A stretch of 64,000 nt of DNA from UBA2033 sp035345875. GTDB taxonomy: Bacteria > Spirochaetota > Leptospiria > Leptospirales > Leptospiraceae. A program made the translations under genes and the position numbers. This document shows, one piece after another, positions 27,921 to 36,654 of this stretch (its first letter is position 1; the number at the start of each line of letters is the position of its first letter). The stretch is taken from contig DAORDH010000013.1 of the NCBI GenBank assembly GCA_035345875.1, forward strand, positions 74,081 to 138,080, given 5' to 3'. Below the pieces are notes generated by a model. That model made no database searches, had not been told where the DNA came from, and was given only the letters and a program-made list of their open reading frames with translations.

Positions 27921-28063
27921 AGAAAATATTATTGACATCTTTCTTCTTAATTCTTCTTCACTGCGACCAATCTCTACTATCGTCAGTTGCAAATTCAAAT
28001 GATTTAAAACTTCTTTTCTATAATTTTCGAAATGTCACAACATCTATGACCGACTTGCACTGA
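27917..28063 (+). pseudogene. Truncated lipoprotein remnant
   Basis: A 48-codon frame beginning ATA-AAG-AAA at 27917, overlapping the previous stop codon, reads KKILLTSFFLILLHCDQS: a textbook lipoprotein signal peptide with a Cys. It then continues for about 30 residues and stops. The expected ATG is ATA; TTG at 27932 is the only other start. I take it as the 5' remnant of a lipoprotein gene, cut short before the dispersed repeat at 28122. Low confidence that anything is translated. Confidence 0.4.
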
Positions 28064-28121
28064 GTCATGTCGAATGTGTAAACACCGATAACTAAACGAT
28101 GAATAATTTTGAATTATCATA

Positions 28122-28162
28122 TCTTTTATCGGTGTCCTCGGTGTTTATCGGTGGTAATCTTT
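28122..28162. repeat. Dispersed intergenic repeat, copy 1
   Basis: About 41 bases containing TTTTATCGGTGTCCTCGGTG followed by a 'GGTAATCTTT' end. The same sequence occurs inverted at 40075-40116 with a few differences. Both copies lie in intergenic DNA near the 3' ends of genes. Similar 'CACAGATGAACACCGAT' strings are scattered through many bacterial genomes. Confidence 0.75.
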
Positions 28163-28189
28163 TAATTTTTCTGTTACATCGAACTAGCG

Positions 28190-28903
28190 TTACTTACAAT
28201 CAAGTGGTTGATTTAAAACATTTTTACAATTTACATTTCCATTCGGAAAATACGTTATTCTACTTAAGAATTCTGCCTTATTAGAAAAATTTTCTTCTGC
28301 TTCCAAGTTTCCATTTGGAAAATAGAACTTCCAGGATAAGATTTTATTGTCTTTCTCGTATGCGCCGGTATATTCTAATTTGCCGCTAGGATAAAATTTT
28401 TCCCATTTTCCCGATTTAAATCCTTGGTCGTATTCGCCCTTTTCTTCTAGCTGTCCATTGCTGTAGTATCTTTCATAGGGTCCGTGTTCGTTTCCGATGA
28501 GATTGGTTTCTACCCAGAAGTCTCTCTTAAACTTGTGGCTGAAGTTTTGTTTGTAGTAAATATTCCCATTCGGGAAATACCAATGCCATAGTCCGTCCCT
28601 TAAATTGTTTACATAGTTTCCTTTGCTGAGTAGGTTTCCATTAAACTCAGAGAAAAATTCACATTTACCATTGCGAATACCGATCTCATTTAATTCACAA
28701 TCAGAATAGAGTTTACCGTTGTCATACCAAATGTATTCATGCTTATCTTTTCTTAAGACAAATACATTTTTTTTGCGATCAAAGCTTGCTTCCTTTGGAA
28801 CTCCTGTCGGATAGTTCATTTGGTTGTCTAGGGAACATTGTGTGATTAATATTAAAAAAGAAATAAAAAATAATTTCAGAGTGAATTGGTTCATCTGCTT
28901 CAT
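28190..28903 (-). CDS. MORN-repeat lipoprotein (YwqK-like)
   Basis: 237 residues; lipobox with Cys23 (LITQC). At least six MORN_2-type repeats follow (about 55-235), each with a pattern like WYxNGxLxxxGxYxxGxxxGxWxxYYxNG. Many such proteins are labelled 'toxin-antitoxin YwqK family antitoxin', but there is no toxin next to it and the repeats may simply mediate contacts with membranes or proteins. In-frame ATG at 28894 is an equally possible start. It follows the second adenylate cyclase gene by 32 bases on the same strand. Confidence 0.8.
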   Translation of the reverse strand: MKQMNQFTLKLFFISFLILITQCSLDNQMNYPTGVPKEASFDRKKNVFVLRKDKHEYIWYDNGKLYSDCELNEIGIRNGKCEFFSEFNGNLLSKGNYVNNLRDGLWHWYFPNGNIYYKQNFSHKFKRDFWVETNLIGNEHGPYERYYSNGQLEEKGEYDQGFKSGKWEKFYPSGKLEYTGAYEKDNKILSWKFYFPNGNLEAEENFSNKAEFLSRITYFPNGNVNCKNVLNQPLDCK

Positions 28904-28935
28904 TTTAAGAATATTATCTAGAGAGCAAATATTTT

Positions 28936-30288
28936 TTAAACTAAGGTAAATATCTTTACAGGAGTAATTCTGCCTTTGACTCTTACTGTATCAATTTCCC
29001 TCCAATCAAGCTCGTTATTTGCCATTTCGTTAGGGATTTGCATTGCTTGAATAAAAACATCTTCAGTCATTAAAAATTCAATTTCATATTGTTTTGTCAA
29101 TTGCTCGATTCTAGAAGCAAGATTCACAACATCTCCAATGACTGTATACTCCTTTCTAAGTTCAGATCCAACATTTCCTGTTACTGCATTTCCTGAATGA
29201 AGTCCGATTCCTATTTTAGTAGGAGGAATTTTGCTAACACGAATGTATTCTTTTGTCATTGATAAAATTTCTCTAGAAGCTTTTACTGCGTTATAGCAAT
29301 CTCTCCCATTGGATATAGGTGCTCCAAATACAGCCATAAAGCCATCACCTAAAAATTTATTTATGATTCCATTGTTTTGGTTTACGATCTCAATCATAAA
29401 AGCGAATAACGTATTTAAAAAGTTTACAACTTCAACTGGACTTTTATTTTCTGAAAAACTTGTAAAGTTTCTTATATCTAAAAACATAACGCAGACATGT
29501 TTTATCTCGCTATCAATGTCAACATTCTGATTGAGTAATTTATCTACAACTTCAGGAGATACATGTTGACCAAAGACATTCATTAGTTGTTTTTTCTCTT
29601 CAATCGTTTCAATCGATTTTAAAAATCCTTCTCTGATTTGAACAGCGACTAATCCCGATATACCTCCACCAATTAAAAAAAAGCAAGATCTCAAATAAAA
29701 GAGTGGGAGTTCAATCGACATCATATTTAAAGATTTAATTTGATTGGTGTTGTAGTAATAAAGACAAAGACCTAGATACTCAGCTGCCGCAACAAAAGAA
29801 GTAAACAAAGATAATTTAAAATTTAATCGTAAAGTAGAGAGAAGTATAAAAAAGAAATAAACTAATAAAATAGGTGAAACTAGTGCATCTGTTGGTTCTT
29901 GGAAATATCCAAACAAAATCATTCCCAATGTAGGGACACTTGTTTCCACAAATGCATTTCCATAACGTATAAACTCTGGTGGTTGAATGTCTTTTTTTAT
30001 AAAGTTAGAGAAAATAAACCGGACTACGATCTCATAAATAAAAAAAAGAAATAAAATCGCAATGGAATATTTTGATCCTTCTAATGCAGTTGGATATTTA
30101 TTGATTAGAGAATCAGGAATAAAAAATCTTAGAATGATTTGAACAAATAGAATAAATGCAATTAAGGAAGCGATGATAGTTACACGCTTTTTTTCATTTA
30201 CAAGCATTTGCCTGTAAAATTCATCTTGATAATTACTTTTTATTTTAGGTAATAGAGGTTCTAGAAACTTAGGGCGGATATGCTTCAT
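28936..30288 (-). CDS. Membrane adenylate cyclase, class III (6TM-CHD)
   Basis: 450 residues. Six predicted TM helices (about 35-235) with short loops are followed directly by a class III cyclase domain (about 265-450). Metal Asp residues are in CVMFLDIRNF and KFLGDGFMAVFG; the Lys of NKFLGD and Thr of EYTVIGDVVNLASR again point to ATP as substrate. It has no HAMP or Cache domain, unlike the cyclase at 4095-5987, so its membrane part probably senses directly or simply anchors. It is separated by 6 bases from the upstream cca gene and probably shares its operon. Confidence 0.9.
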   Translation of the reverse strand: MKHIRPKFLEPLLPKIKSNYQDEFYRQMLVNEKKRVTIIASLIAFILFVQIILRFFIPDSLINKYPTALEGSKYSIAILFLFFIYEIVVRFIFSNFIKKDIQPPEFIRYGNAFVETSVPTLGMILFGYFQEPTDALVSPILLVYFFFILLSTLRLNFKLSLFTSFVAAAEYLGLCLYYYNTNQIKSLNMMSIELPLFYLRSCFFLIGGGISGLVAVQIREGFLKSIETIEEKKQLMNVFGQHVSPEVVDKLLNQNVDIDSEIKHVCVMFLDIRNFTSFSENKSPVEVVNFLNTLFAFMIEIVNQNNGIINKFLGDGFMAVFGAPISNGRDCYNAVKASREILSMTKEYIRVSKIPPTKIGIGLHSGNAVTGNVGSELRKEYTVIGDVVNLASRIEQLTKQYEIEFLMTEDVFIQAMQIPNEMANNELDWREIDTVRVKGRITPVKIFTLV

Positions 30289-30294
30289 AGTAAT

Positions 30295-31587
30295 TTACAA
30301 TTCTATGAGATATGTTTCAATTAAATCAAATAGTTTTTCAGTTTGGTTTAAATCTGGTAATTCAATTGTTTTTTCTAATGCATGTTTGAGAATAAGACCG
30401 ATTTTGCGCTTATCTAGGTTTGGAAATCTCTCGATGATTTGATTTCCATTTACTGCTAAATCTTTTATCGAGAGTGGAACTGTTGAATGAAGGATGGATT
30501 CAATTTCTTTTTGAAACTTAAAAACTGAGGTCTCGCTATTAAATAATTTTAAAAAGCTCATAATTCCATGAAAATAAGAATCGAAGGAACGATTTCCAGT
30601 ATAAGAAACTACTTTAGCGGCAAAGCGTCTATTCTCCCAATCAGATCCATTTTCTAGCGTGGGATTTTCTTTAAATAATTCAAGATAGAACAGGCAATCA
30701 TTTAGATTCGCTCTAGAATATCGAATATCTCTTAGAAATTGTTCCGCATTTTCTTTTTTTTCATTTGTCTCTAATAACCAGTCTAGCATAAATGCGAGTC
30801 TTAAACCAAGCGGGGTTAATTCTAATTTGCCTATGATCTCAATATCCGCAGAATTTTGATGATTTATTTTTGCCTTTGTAAACAATTCGAATATTTTGTT
30901 TTTTTGTAATTCGATTAAGCCTATTGATGGATTTTTAGAAATTAGAATTTTATTTAACTCATCATGAAAGCGTTCCTTAGAAATTTTCTCTGTAATGTTT
31001 CTCGTTTTTAAAATTGCTAAGTAGGTTTCTTCCTCAATTGTAAAACCGAGAGTAGATAAAAAACGAATTGCTCTAATTGGTCTAAGCCCATCCTCTCCGA
31101 ATCTCTTTAATGGGTCGCCTATCGTTCGAATTATTTTTCTTTGAATATCTTCCAATCCATTGTGTTCATCTATTAATCTTTCATTTATTAGATCTAAAGC
31201 AATTGCATTCATAGTAAAGTCTCTTCTTTTCATGTCTTCAGAAAGAGACTCACCAAATTCTATTCTATCTGGTCGCCGCCCATCAGTATAATCCATGTCT
31301 CGTCTATAGGTTGTAATCTCATAGCTGCGATCTCCAATTAAAACTGTTACTGTGCCATGCTTAATTCCGGTTTCGATCACTCTTTTGAAAAGCTTTTTAA
31401 CTTCATCTGGTTGCATGGAAGTGGTAAGATCATATTCATCAGGATATTTACCTAGAATTAAATCTCGAACAGATCCACCAATTACAAAGGATTCTTTTCC
31501 TTTTTTTTGAATTTCATTTGAAATGAACTCGAGGTCTTTTTTGAAAGTATCGGGGATACTATTGATTAGCTGCTTTGCCTGTGTCAT
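30295..31587 (-). CDS. cca: CCA-adding tRNA nucleotidyltransferase
   Basis: 430 residues. Class II nucleotidyltransferase head with FVIGGSVRDLILGKYPDEYD (about 35-54), where GGSVRD and the D-x-D of EYDLTT form the active site. Then YRRDMDYTDGRRPD (nucleotide recognition), RRDFTMNAIAL and DPLKRFGEDGLRPIRAIRF. The enzyme builds or repairs the 3' CCA end of tRNAs. Poly(A) polymerase is a close relative; the EDGLRPIRAIRF block and missing long basic tail favour CCA addition. The ATG shares its A with the stop of the upstream gene (TAATG), so translation is coupled. Confidence 0.88.
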   Translation of the reverse strand: MTQAKQLINSIPDTFKKDLEFISNEIQKKGKESFVIGGSVRDLILGKYPDEYDLTTSMQPDEVKKLFKRVIETGIKHGTVTVLIGDRSYEITTYRRDMDYTDGRRPDRIEFGESLSEDMKRRDFTMNAIALDLINERLIDEHNGLEDIQRKIIRTIGDPLKRFGEDGLRPIRAIRFLSTLGFTIEEETYLAILKTRNITEKISKERFHDELNKILISKNPSIGLIELQKNKIFELFTKAKINHQNSADIEIIGKLELTPLGLRLAFMLDWLLETNEKKENAEQFLRDIRYSRANLNDCLFYLELFKENPTLENGSDWENRRFAAKVVSYTGNRSFDSYFHGIMSFLKLFNSETSVFKFQKEIESILHSTVPLSIKDLAVNGNQIIERFPNLDKRKIGLILKHALEKTIELPDLNQTEKLFDLIETYLIEL

Positions 31588-31868
31588 TAAGAAGCAGAAA
31601 GTTCGTCTAATTTATCGCAGATAGCATCCATTAGAACTTGTTTCTTTAATTTTCCAGTAAGTTCAATTGAATTCTTTTGTTTGTATCTACAAGGAAGGGA
31701 ATTTAGGACATCTATATAAAATTGAATAAACTTTTCTTCATCCCAATGAATTGTTTTATATCTTGGTAGAATCTCTTTCAGGCATTCTTTCACTCGTTTT
31801 TCATTAGAATTGAAAACGGTAGAAGTCCATTTCTTTATCTTTATGACTTTTTCAACTTTTACTGGCAA
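31587..31868 (-). CDS. Small conserved-looking hypothetical protein between fur and cca
   Basis: 93 residues, basic N-terminus (KVEKVIKIKKW) and helical remainder; not recognised. No ATG fits: the frame starts at TTG 31868, inside the last codons of the Fur gene (10-base overlap), and ends on the TAATG that starts cca. This tight packing on both sides argues that it is translated by coupling. It may assist tRNA or RNA handling given the neighbour, but that is guesswork. Confidence 0.55.
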   Translation of the reverse strand: MPVKVEKVIKIKKWTSTVFNSNEKRVKECLKEILPRYKTIHWDEEKFIQFYIDVLNSLPCRYKQKNSIELTGKLKKQVLMDAICDKLDELSAS

Positions 31869-32275
31869 TTTTTACAAAGACCTCTAATGATAATTTCTAA
31901 TGATCGAACCCTAAAATCCTCAATATTTTTTTTAAATTGAAACTTGTATGCATCTTCATCAAAACATTCCATCTTACCGCAGGAATCGCAAACTAAATGA
32001 CTATGTTCGGGTTTGGCTTCATTTTTTATTTCAAAATATGTGACTCTTTCATTAGAAGGCAAGGATTTAATAATTTTTTTTTCGGCAAATTCAGAAAGGG
32101 TTCTATAGACAGTCACTCTATCCCACACATCTTTATCGGGTAGGTGCTCCATTATATAAGTATGAGTGATCGGTTTATGTGTATTGTAGAGTATTTTCAA
32201 CACTTCAATTCGACTTCGAGTGATTTTTAAATCTGCTTTTTGAAGTATTGCTTTTAAATCTTCTTGTTTTACCAT
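31859..32275 (-). CDS. Fur-family metal-responsive repressor
   Basis: 138 residues. Winged helix (about 10-80; KITRSRIEVLKIL and DRVTVYRTLSEFAEK) followed by the dimerisation domain with the metal ligands HSHLVCDSCGK and a C-terminal CKNC, so both structural CxxC pairs are present. The HSH motif gives the regulatory site. Whether it is Fur, Zur or PerR cannot be decided: the PerR-type oxidation-sensitive arrangement is not obvious. No metal transporter is adjacent. It overlaps the next small gene and follows a lipoprotein gene by 2 bases, forming a compact minus-strand operon. Confidence 0.88.
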   Translation of the reverse strand: MVKQEDLKAILQKADLKITRSRIEVLKILYNTHKPITHTYIMEHLPDKDVWDRVTVYRTLSEFAEKKIIKSLPSNERVTYFEIKNEAKPEHSHLVCDSCGKMECFDEDAYKFQFKKNIEDFRVRSLEIIIRGLCKNCQ

Positions 32276-32277
32276 AG

Positions 32278-32673
32278 CTATTCTTTGTATATTTCAGCTG
32301 TTTCATTCCAAATGGATCTGTATTTGATTCCCATTTGTATATTTGCTTTTAATAATTCCTGAATTTTTATTCCTTTGTCTGGATCTAGAATGAGTTTCAT
32401 AAAAGGCATTTCTTGTTTTCGTGAAATTATATTTTGAATTTCTTGATCCGCTTGTTCTAGGCTGGATTCACATTCAGTCTTGTAATCGGGAAATTGATAG
32501 GCTGAGCAAAGAGCAGCTACAGTCATATAATCACCAGTTCGAATTGCTTCCTTAATTTTTAGTTCTTGCGGATTTCTTTTGCAGGATGAAAAGAAAAGCA
32601 CAATAAATGAAGACAATATCAGAATTGGTTTAATTTGAAGAAATTTTTTATTATAGTTACTATCGTTATACAT
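32278..32673 (-). CDS. Small hypothetical lipoprotein
   Basis: 131 residues. A 15-residue polar lead precedes a hydrophobic segment and lipobox Cys31 (LFFSSC). The mature part is helical with two cysteines (CSAYQFPDYKTEC) that could form a disulfide. Family not recognised. It lies 2 bases from fur and 7 bases from the upstream gene, so it is inside the operon. Probably periplasmic or outer-membrane. Confidence 0.6.
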   Translation of the reverse strand: MYNDSNYNKKFLQIKPILILSSFIVLFFSSCKRNPQELKIKEAIRTGDYMTVAALCSAYQFPDYKTECESSLEQADQEIQNIISRKQEMPFMKLILDPDKGIKIQELLKANIQMGIKYRSIWNETAEIYKE

Positions 32674-32680
32674 AAATGTT

Positions 32681-33751
32681 TTAAGCTAAATACATAAAAG
32701 ATAAAATGATGATTAATACAAATAAAATTCCTACAACAACACTCATCATTTTACCTAATTCAGATCTCTCCTCTTTCTTAGCTACCTGCTGGTTTTTCTT
32801 AGACAAAGCTAATTTAACAGGTCTTTCTTCGAAAGCTCTAAGTAAAATTCCATTTGGTCCTTTTGCAAAGATATGGAATTCATTTTTACCACCTGTTATG
32901 ATTTTAAGAAATTCTCCAGCTATAGGTTTGATTGTTCCTTCTTTACTAACGGCTCCTACACTTTTTGCCAATGCTTTTTCTTCTGGAGTTTCAAAGGGAA
33001 GAACAAATAACAATTTCATATTTTCTTTCAGACTATCAAAATCGATACCCGCAACAGGAGATACAATTGTTTTGCACATAAGAACTTGTTTATAATTCTT
33101 TTGCACATCATTGATCATTGCTTCAGCTTTTATTTTTTCAGGAGAATTTTCTAATATTGGAACAACAACTTTTGTTGGTTCTTTTTTTACTTCTTTATAT
33201 GGATTTTGAATTGGTTTATAGATTTCAGCTAACGGATTATTGATTCTGAATTTTAAGCTATTCACTTTCTCTATATCGATTTGCATTTTAGTGCTTTGTA
33301 TTTTTAATTCATTATTCATGATCTCTTGCATCATCATACAAAAATCATTATAGTTTTTCTTTCCCATTTTAGGAAAAAGAGAAAGTAGGTTAGTAGGATT
33401 AATTCCTTTATAAAGCGCGCGTCCAATCCGATCCGAAAGAGCCTTTTCGATTCCTCCTCCTTTTACTGTTTCAATTAAATCAATCAGGAATTGGGAATAG
33501 TTTTCAAAGGTTCGAATACGATTGATAAGAGGTGAGTTTCCAAAAATAGAGTAGATTTCAATTAATTCGCCTTTTTCGATTGAGAAAAGAAATAAGAGAA
33601 TACCACTTCTAGTTTCCACAAAGACGGATGCCTTTACTATCAAAGCATCCATTAACTTCCCTTCTAAAACTAAATTTACATTTTCATCGGATGATACCGA
33701 CTCAAGTGCCATTGTGATTAATTCATTTTGTGATTCGTTTTCGGAAGCCAT
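32681..33751 (-). CDS. Hypothetical tail-anchored cytoplasmic protein
   Basis: 356 residues. No signal peptide; a single hydrophobic helix at the very C-terminus (about 335-355) marks a tail-anchored inner-membrane protein facing the cytoplasm. The N-terminal half looks alpha/beta (LVLEGKLMDALIVKASVFVE, LLFLFSIEKGELIEIYSIF), and the middle has a charged linker (PYKEVKKEPTK). Not recognised; probably a Leptospiraceae-specific protein. 7 bases upstream of the lipoprotein gene, so cotranscribed with the fur-cca group. Confidence 0.55.
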   Translation of the reverse strand: MASENESQNELITMALESVSSDENVNLVLEGKLMDALIVKASVFVETRSGILLFLFSIEKGELIEIYSIFGNSPLINRIRTFENYSQFLIDLIETVKGGGIEKALSDRIGRALYKGINPTNLLSLFPKMGKKNYNDFCMMMQEIMNNELKIQSTKMQIDIEKVNSLKFRINNPLAEIYKPIQNPYKEVKKEPTKVVVPILENSPEKIKAEAMINDVQKNYKQVLMCKTIVSPVAGIDFDSLKENMKLLFVLPFETPEEKALAKSVGAVSKEGTIKPIAGEFLKIITGGKNEFHIFAKGPNGILLRAFEERPVKLALSKKNQQVAKKEERSELGKMMSVVVGILFVLIIILSFMYLA

Positions 33752-33790
33752 TTTTTTGTGCCCTTAAATTTTTATATCGGATAAAAAAGT

Positions 33791-34528
33791 TCATTCTTTG
33801 CCATTAAAACCATATCGCATTGGTACATAATCTGGATGCATAGGGAGTTCTACCTTGGCGACTGTTTCCTGCTTAACCTTAGATGAGAAAATTGTAAATA
33901 GATGACGATCGAAACCACTTTGAGCTAATAGGATTTCTACCATCGTGATTCCCATTCCTGCTCCTTCCGTATTGTCACCATGCTCTATATAAAACTCAAA
34001 GAGATTATCATATTTCTTTGCATTCATAAATTTCTCTCTGATGCGAGCTTCTTCCTTTTTCAAAAGTGGGAAATTATTTATAATTCTCATTACGATTTTA
34101 TCTTTATTATAAAATAACTTAATCTTAATAAAAAATCCGTTTGCTTTCATTTTACTTCTATAATGTGGAAATTTTTTATCAGTTAAATTATCCTTAAAAG
34201 AACTCATAAACTTATCATACTCAGAATCATCACTAGGATCAATTCCCATTTCTTTGAATGTGAGTCTTTTAATTGCTGCTTTTGTTGAATTAACAATAAG
34301 CTCTTTGGCACATGTATATAAAAGATCCATCAAATCAATTCGGTTGTATTTCAAAAGAATTGTCTTGATGATGAATTTTAATTTTGCTTCTCCAAGCTCT
34401 CCTAGGACATATGTAATAAAGATAACTGTTTTATTAGAATCAACTCCATGTAAAACCTTCGATTTAAATTTTTCGGTTAGAAGGTGTTCATCCGAATTGG
34501 TAGGGATTGTTCCGTTCAAGTTATCCAT
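33791..34528 (-). CDS. GHKL-type ATPase without a histidine-kinase dimerisation domain
   Basis: 245 residues. The Bergerat-fold markers of histidine-kinase-like ATPases are visible: an N box in KELIVNSTKAA (about 75-85), and a G2 box in GDNTEGAGMGITMVEIL (about 186-202). There is no phosphorylatable His helix, TM segment or receiver. This suggests an anti-sigma-factor-like kinase (RsbW/SpoIIAB logic) or a stand-alone signalling ATPase. It may be relevant to the SpoIIE phosphatases and STAS protein in this window, though no direct link is shown. It follows thrC by 8 bases on the same strand. Confidence 0.7.
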   Translation of the reverse strand: MDNLNGTIPTNSDEHLLTEKFKSKVLHGVDSNKTVIFITYVLGELGEAKLKFIIKTILLKYNRIDLMDLLYTCAKELIVNSTKAAIKRLTFKEMGIDPSDDSEYDKFMSSFKDNLTDKKFPHYRSKMKANGFFIKIKLFYNKDKIVMRIINNFPLLKKEEARIREKFMNAKKYDNLFEFYIEHGDNTEGAGMGITMVEILLAQSGFDRHLFTIFSSKVKQETVAKVELPMHPDYVPMRYGFNGKE

Positions 34529-34536
34529 AATTGAGG

Positions 34537-35880
34537 TTACAGTTTGTTAACCACATCCATTACAGAAGAGATGTTCGCTTTGCAATTTATAATTTGATTT
34601 ACGAGTTTTGAATTTATTTTTGCAATTTGATTCTCGTGATATTGAACCTTAAACTCTGTGAATTTAAGTCCATTTGCCGTGGAAATTACAATAACTCTTT
34701 CTCCTTTTCGAACATTTCCTTTCTCGATTTGTTTAAAGAGTGCAGCAAGAGCAACTCCTGTGTGTGGATCATTGTAGAGTCCATGAAGATCCCCACGAGC
34801 TGCTGCGTCTGCCAATTCATGTTCCTCGGCTTCTTCTACAATTCCGTTGAATTTTTGAAGTGTGCGGATAGCCTTTTTTACAGAAACTGGATTTCCAATT
34901 TGGATCGCAGATGCTAACGTTTTTTTTGCATCAACAGGTGAGAACTCTGAATAACCTTTTAAGTATGATAAATAGAGTGGATTCGCGTTATGTGCCTGAG
35001 CTAGAATAATTCTAGGTAGTTTATTGATCAAGCCTAGTTCCTGCAACATTTCGAAACCATTTCCAAGGGCTGATACATTTCCAAGATTTCCGCCTGGAAT
35101 TACAATCCAATCTGGAACGTCCCAACCGAGTTGTTGTGTCATCTCAATAGAAATAGTTTTTTGTCCTTCGATTCGAAGTGAGTTCATTGAATTAGCAAGA
35201 TAAATTCCTGCTTCTTTGGAAACCTCTTGCACTATTTTCATACATCCATCGAAGTCTGTATCTAGAGAAATAACTTTTGCTCCATTGGATACTGGTTGTA
35301 TTAATTGTGCGTTAGACACCTTATTTGCGGGAAGAAATACGATTGTAGGTATACCAGCTTTTGCCGCATAGGAGGCAAGTGCAGCAGATGTGTCTCCTGT
35401 GCTCGCACAAGCAACTGCCTTAATTTTAATTCCATCTGCAATCAGCTGATTCACATGGCTTACAAGAACTGTCATTCCTAAGTCTTTAAAAGATCCTGTG
35501 TGAGAAACACCACATTGTTTGACATACAATTCAGAAAGCCCTAATTCTTTAGAGAGTCTTTTTGCTTCATACAAATGAGTAAAGCCTTCTCCTGAGCTTA
35601 CAATATTTTCGGTGCGTAGATCGGGTAATACCCATTCTCTTTTGCTCCAAATGCCTGATTGGTTTGGAAATCGAACGTCTTTTAAGCGATCATCAAAAAG
35701 AGTTTTCCATTCTTCGCTAGAAGTCTTTTTTAATTCATTTAGGTCGTGTTTTACTTGGAGTAAATCCCCGCATTTCCTACAGAGATATACTATCTCTTGG
35801 AGCTCGTATTCGCACTTACAATCTGGATTGATACACTGAAATAGGGCGGAATATTTTGGTTTTGATGTAACGAATGTCAT
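34537..35880 (-). CDS. thrC: Threonine synthase
   Basis: 447 residues. A Cys4 zinc-ribbon-like N-terminus (C-x4-C-x11-C-x2-C, about residues 15-36) precedes a fold-type II PLP enzyme domain. The PLP lysine lies in GVSHTGSFKDLGM, the cofactor phosphate loop in PGGNLGNVSALG, and ACASTGDTSAALASYAA is a typical family block. The enzyme converts O-phosphohomoserine to threonine. ATG 35880 is used; the TTG at 35895 adds five residues without support. It precedes the GHKL ATPase gene in a probable operon. Confidence 0.92.
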   Translation of the reverse strand: MTFVTSKPKYSALFQCINPDCKCEYELQEIVYLCRKCGDLLQVKHDLNELKKTSSEEWKTLFDDRLKDVRFPNQSGIWSKREWVLPDLRTENIVSSGEGFTHLYEAKRLSKELGLSELYVKQCGVSHTGSFKDLGMTVLVSHVNQLIADGIKIKAVACASTGDTSAALASYAAKAGIPTIVFLPANKVSNAQLIQPVSNGAKVISLDTDFDGCMKIVQEVSKEAGIYLANSMNSLRIEGQKTISIEMTQQLGWDVPDWIVIPGGNLGNVSALGNGFEMLQELGLINKLPRIILAQAHNANPLYLSYLKGYSEFSPVDAKKTLASAIQIGNPVSVKKAIRTLQKFNGIVEEAEEHELADAAARGDLHGLYNDPHTGVALAALFKQIEKGNVRKGERVIVISTANGLKFTEFKVQYHENQIAKINSKLVNQIINCKANISSVMDVVNKL

Positions 35881-35963
35881 AAGTATAACTTTCAATTTGT
35901 AGCTAATATATAAAATATAGCAAGAAAAAATTTACTAACTATCCTTCTACCAAAGGAAGAAAT

Positions 35964-36581
35964 TCATGTGGAAGGTTGGATTAAGTTATACGTTGCGGGA
36001 TGTGATTGGATGAGTTGGAGAGATTTTAAAATTAATTTTTTCCCGATCTGGGTATTATTCCAAACATTGAGTCCAGAAGGATGAGGGAGCGGAATCCAGT
36101 CAAACTCATGTTTATAAAGGGAAGTTTTGTATTGGTTCCCAATCACTTTTTCCAAAGTATATTTGGAATTTCCAATTAGTAAATCAATTGCCATTTTACC
36201 AATTGGTATGATTAAACTTGGTTTGTGGTATTGAATTTCATACTTTAAATAGATACTACAATTCTCTATTTCTTCTGCATTTGGTTTTCGATCACCACTC
36301 TTTGCTTTTCCTGGAAAGCATCGACAGACCGCTGACATATTGACTTGTTGCCTATAAATCTCTTCTTGGATTCCAATGGAAGCAAACCATTTGAAGAGTG
36401 TTTTGCCTGCTGTATAAGAAAAAGGCTTTCCATGTTTCTCTTCATGAATCCCGGGAGCTTGTCCAATCGAGATGATTTTAGCTTTTTTTACAGAGCCTAC
36501 GATTGGCTTGCTCTGCATTCCTTTGCATTTCTGACAGGATAAGAGAGAAGATACAAATTCATTATACGATTTAAACTGCAT
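35964..36581 (-). CDS. Uracil-DNA glycosylase superfamily protein (Fe-S type)
   Basis: 205 residues. Family 4/5-like features: paired cysteines near the N-terminus (CQKCKGMQ, residues 16-23), the active-site loop ISIGQAPGIHEEKHGKPF, CRCFPGKAK with two further Cys, another Cys at ENCSIYL, and the second active-site motif PHPSGLN. The four-plus cysteines suit a [4Fe-4S] cluster. The enzyme removes uracil from DNA as the first step of base-excision repair. The first-motif residue is Gln (GQAPG) where typical family 4 has Glu (GE.PG), so specificity could differ. Confidence 0.8.
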   Translation of the reverse strand: MQFKSYNEFVSSLLSCQKCKGMQSKPIVGSVKKAKIISIGQAPGIHEEKHGKPFSYTAGKTLFKWFASIGIQEEIYRQQVNMSAVCRCFPGKAKSGDRKPNAEEIENCSIYLKYEIQYHKPSLIIPIGKMAIDLLIGNSKYTLEKVIGNQYKTSLYKHEFDWIPLPHPSGLNVWNNTQIGKKLILKSLQLIQSHPATYNLIQPST

Positions 36582-36654
36582 AGTTTCTTTGTTAGAAAAT
36601 CACAGTGATACTAAGATGCTTATGAGAGAGTTTTGATTCATAAACGGATTTTCT

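Noticed and set aside
28099..28284. 61-codon frame crossing the dispersed repeat
   Set aside because: Overlaps the 3' end of the MORN lipoprotein gene in antisense and is built mostly from repeat sequence.
28190..28903. MORN lipoprotein as an antitoxin
   Set aside because: The name 'YwqK family antitoxin' is applied to many MORN_2 proteins; here it is a lipoprotein without a toxin gene beside it.
31859..35880. Possible sigma-factor gene beside the GHKL ATPase
   Set aside because: I looked for a sigma factor or STAS gene next to the RsbW-like ATPase, as in rsb operons; none of the neighbours qualifies.
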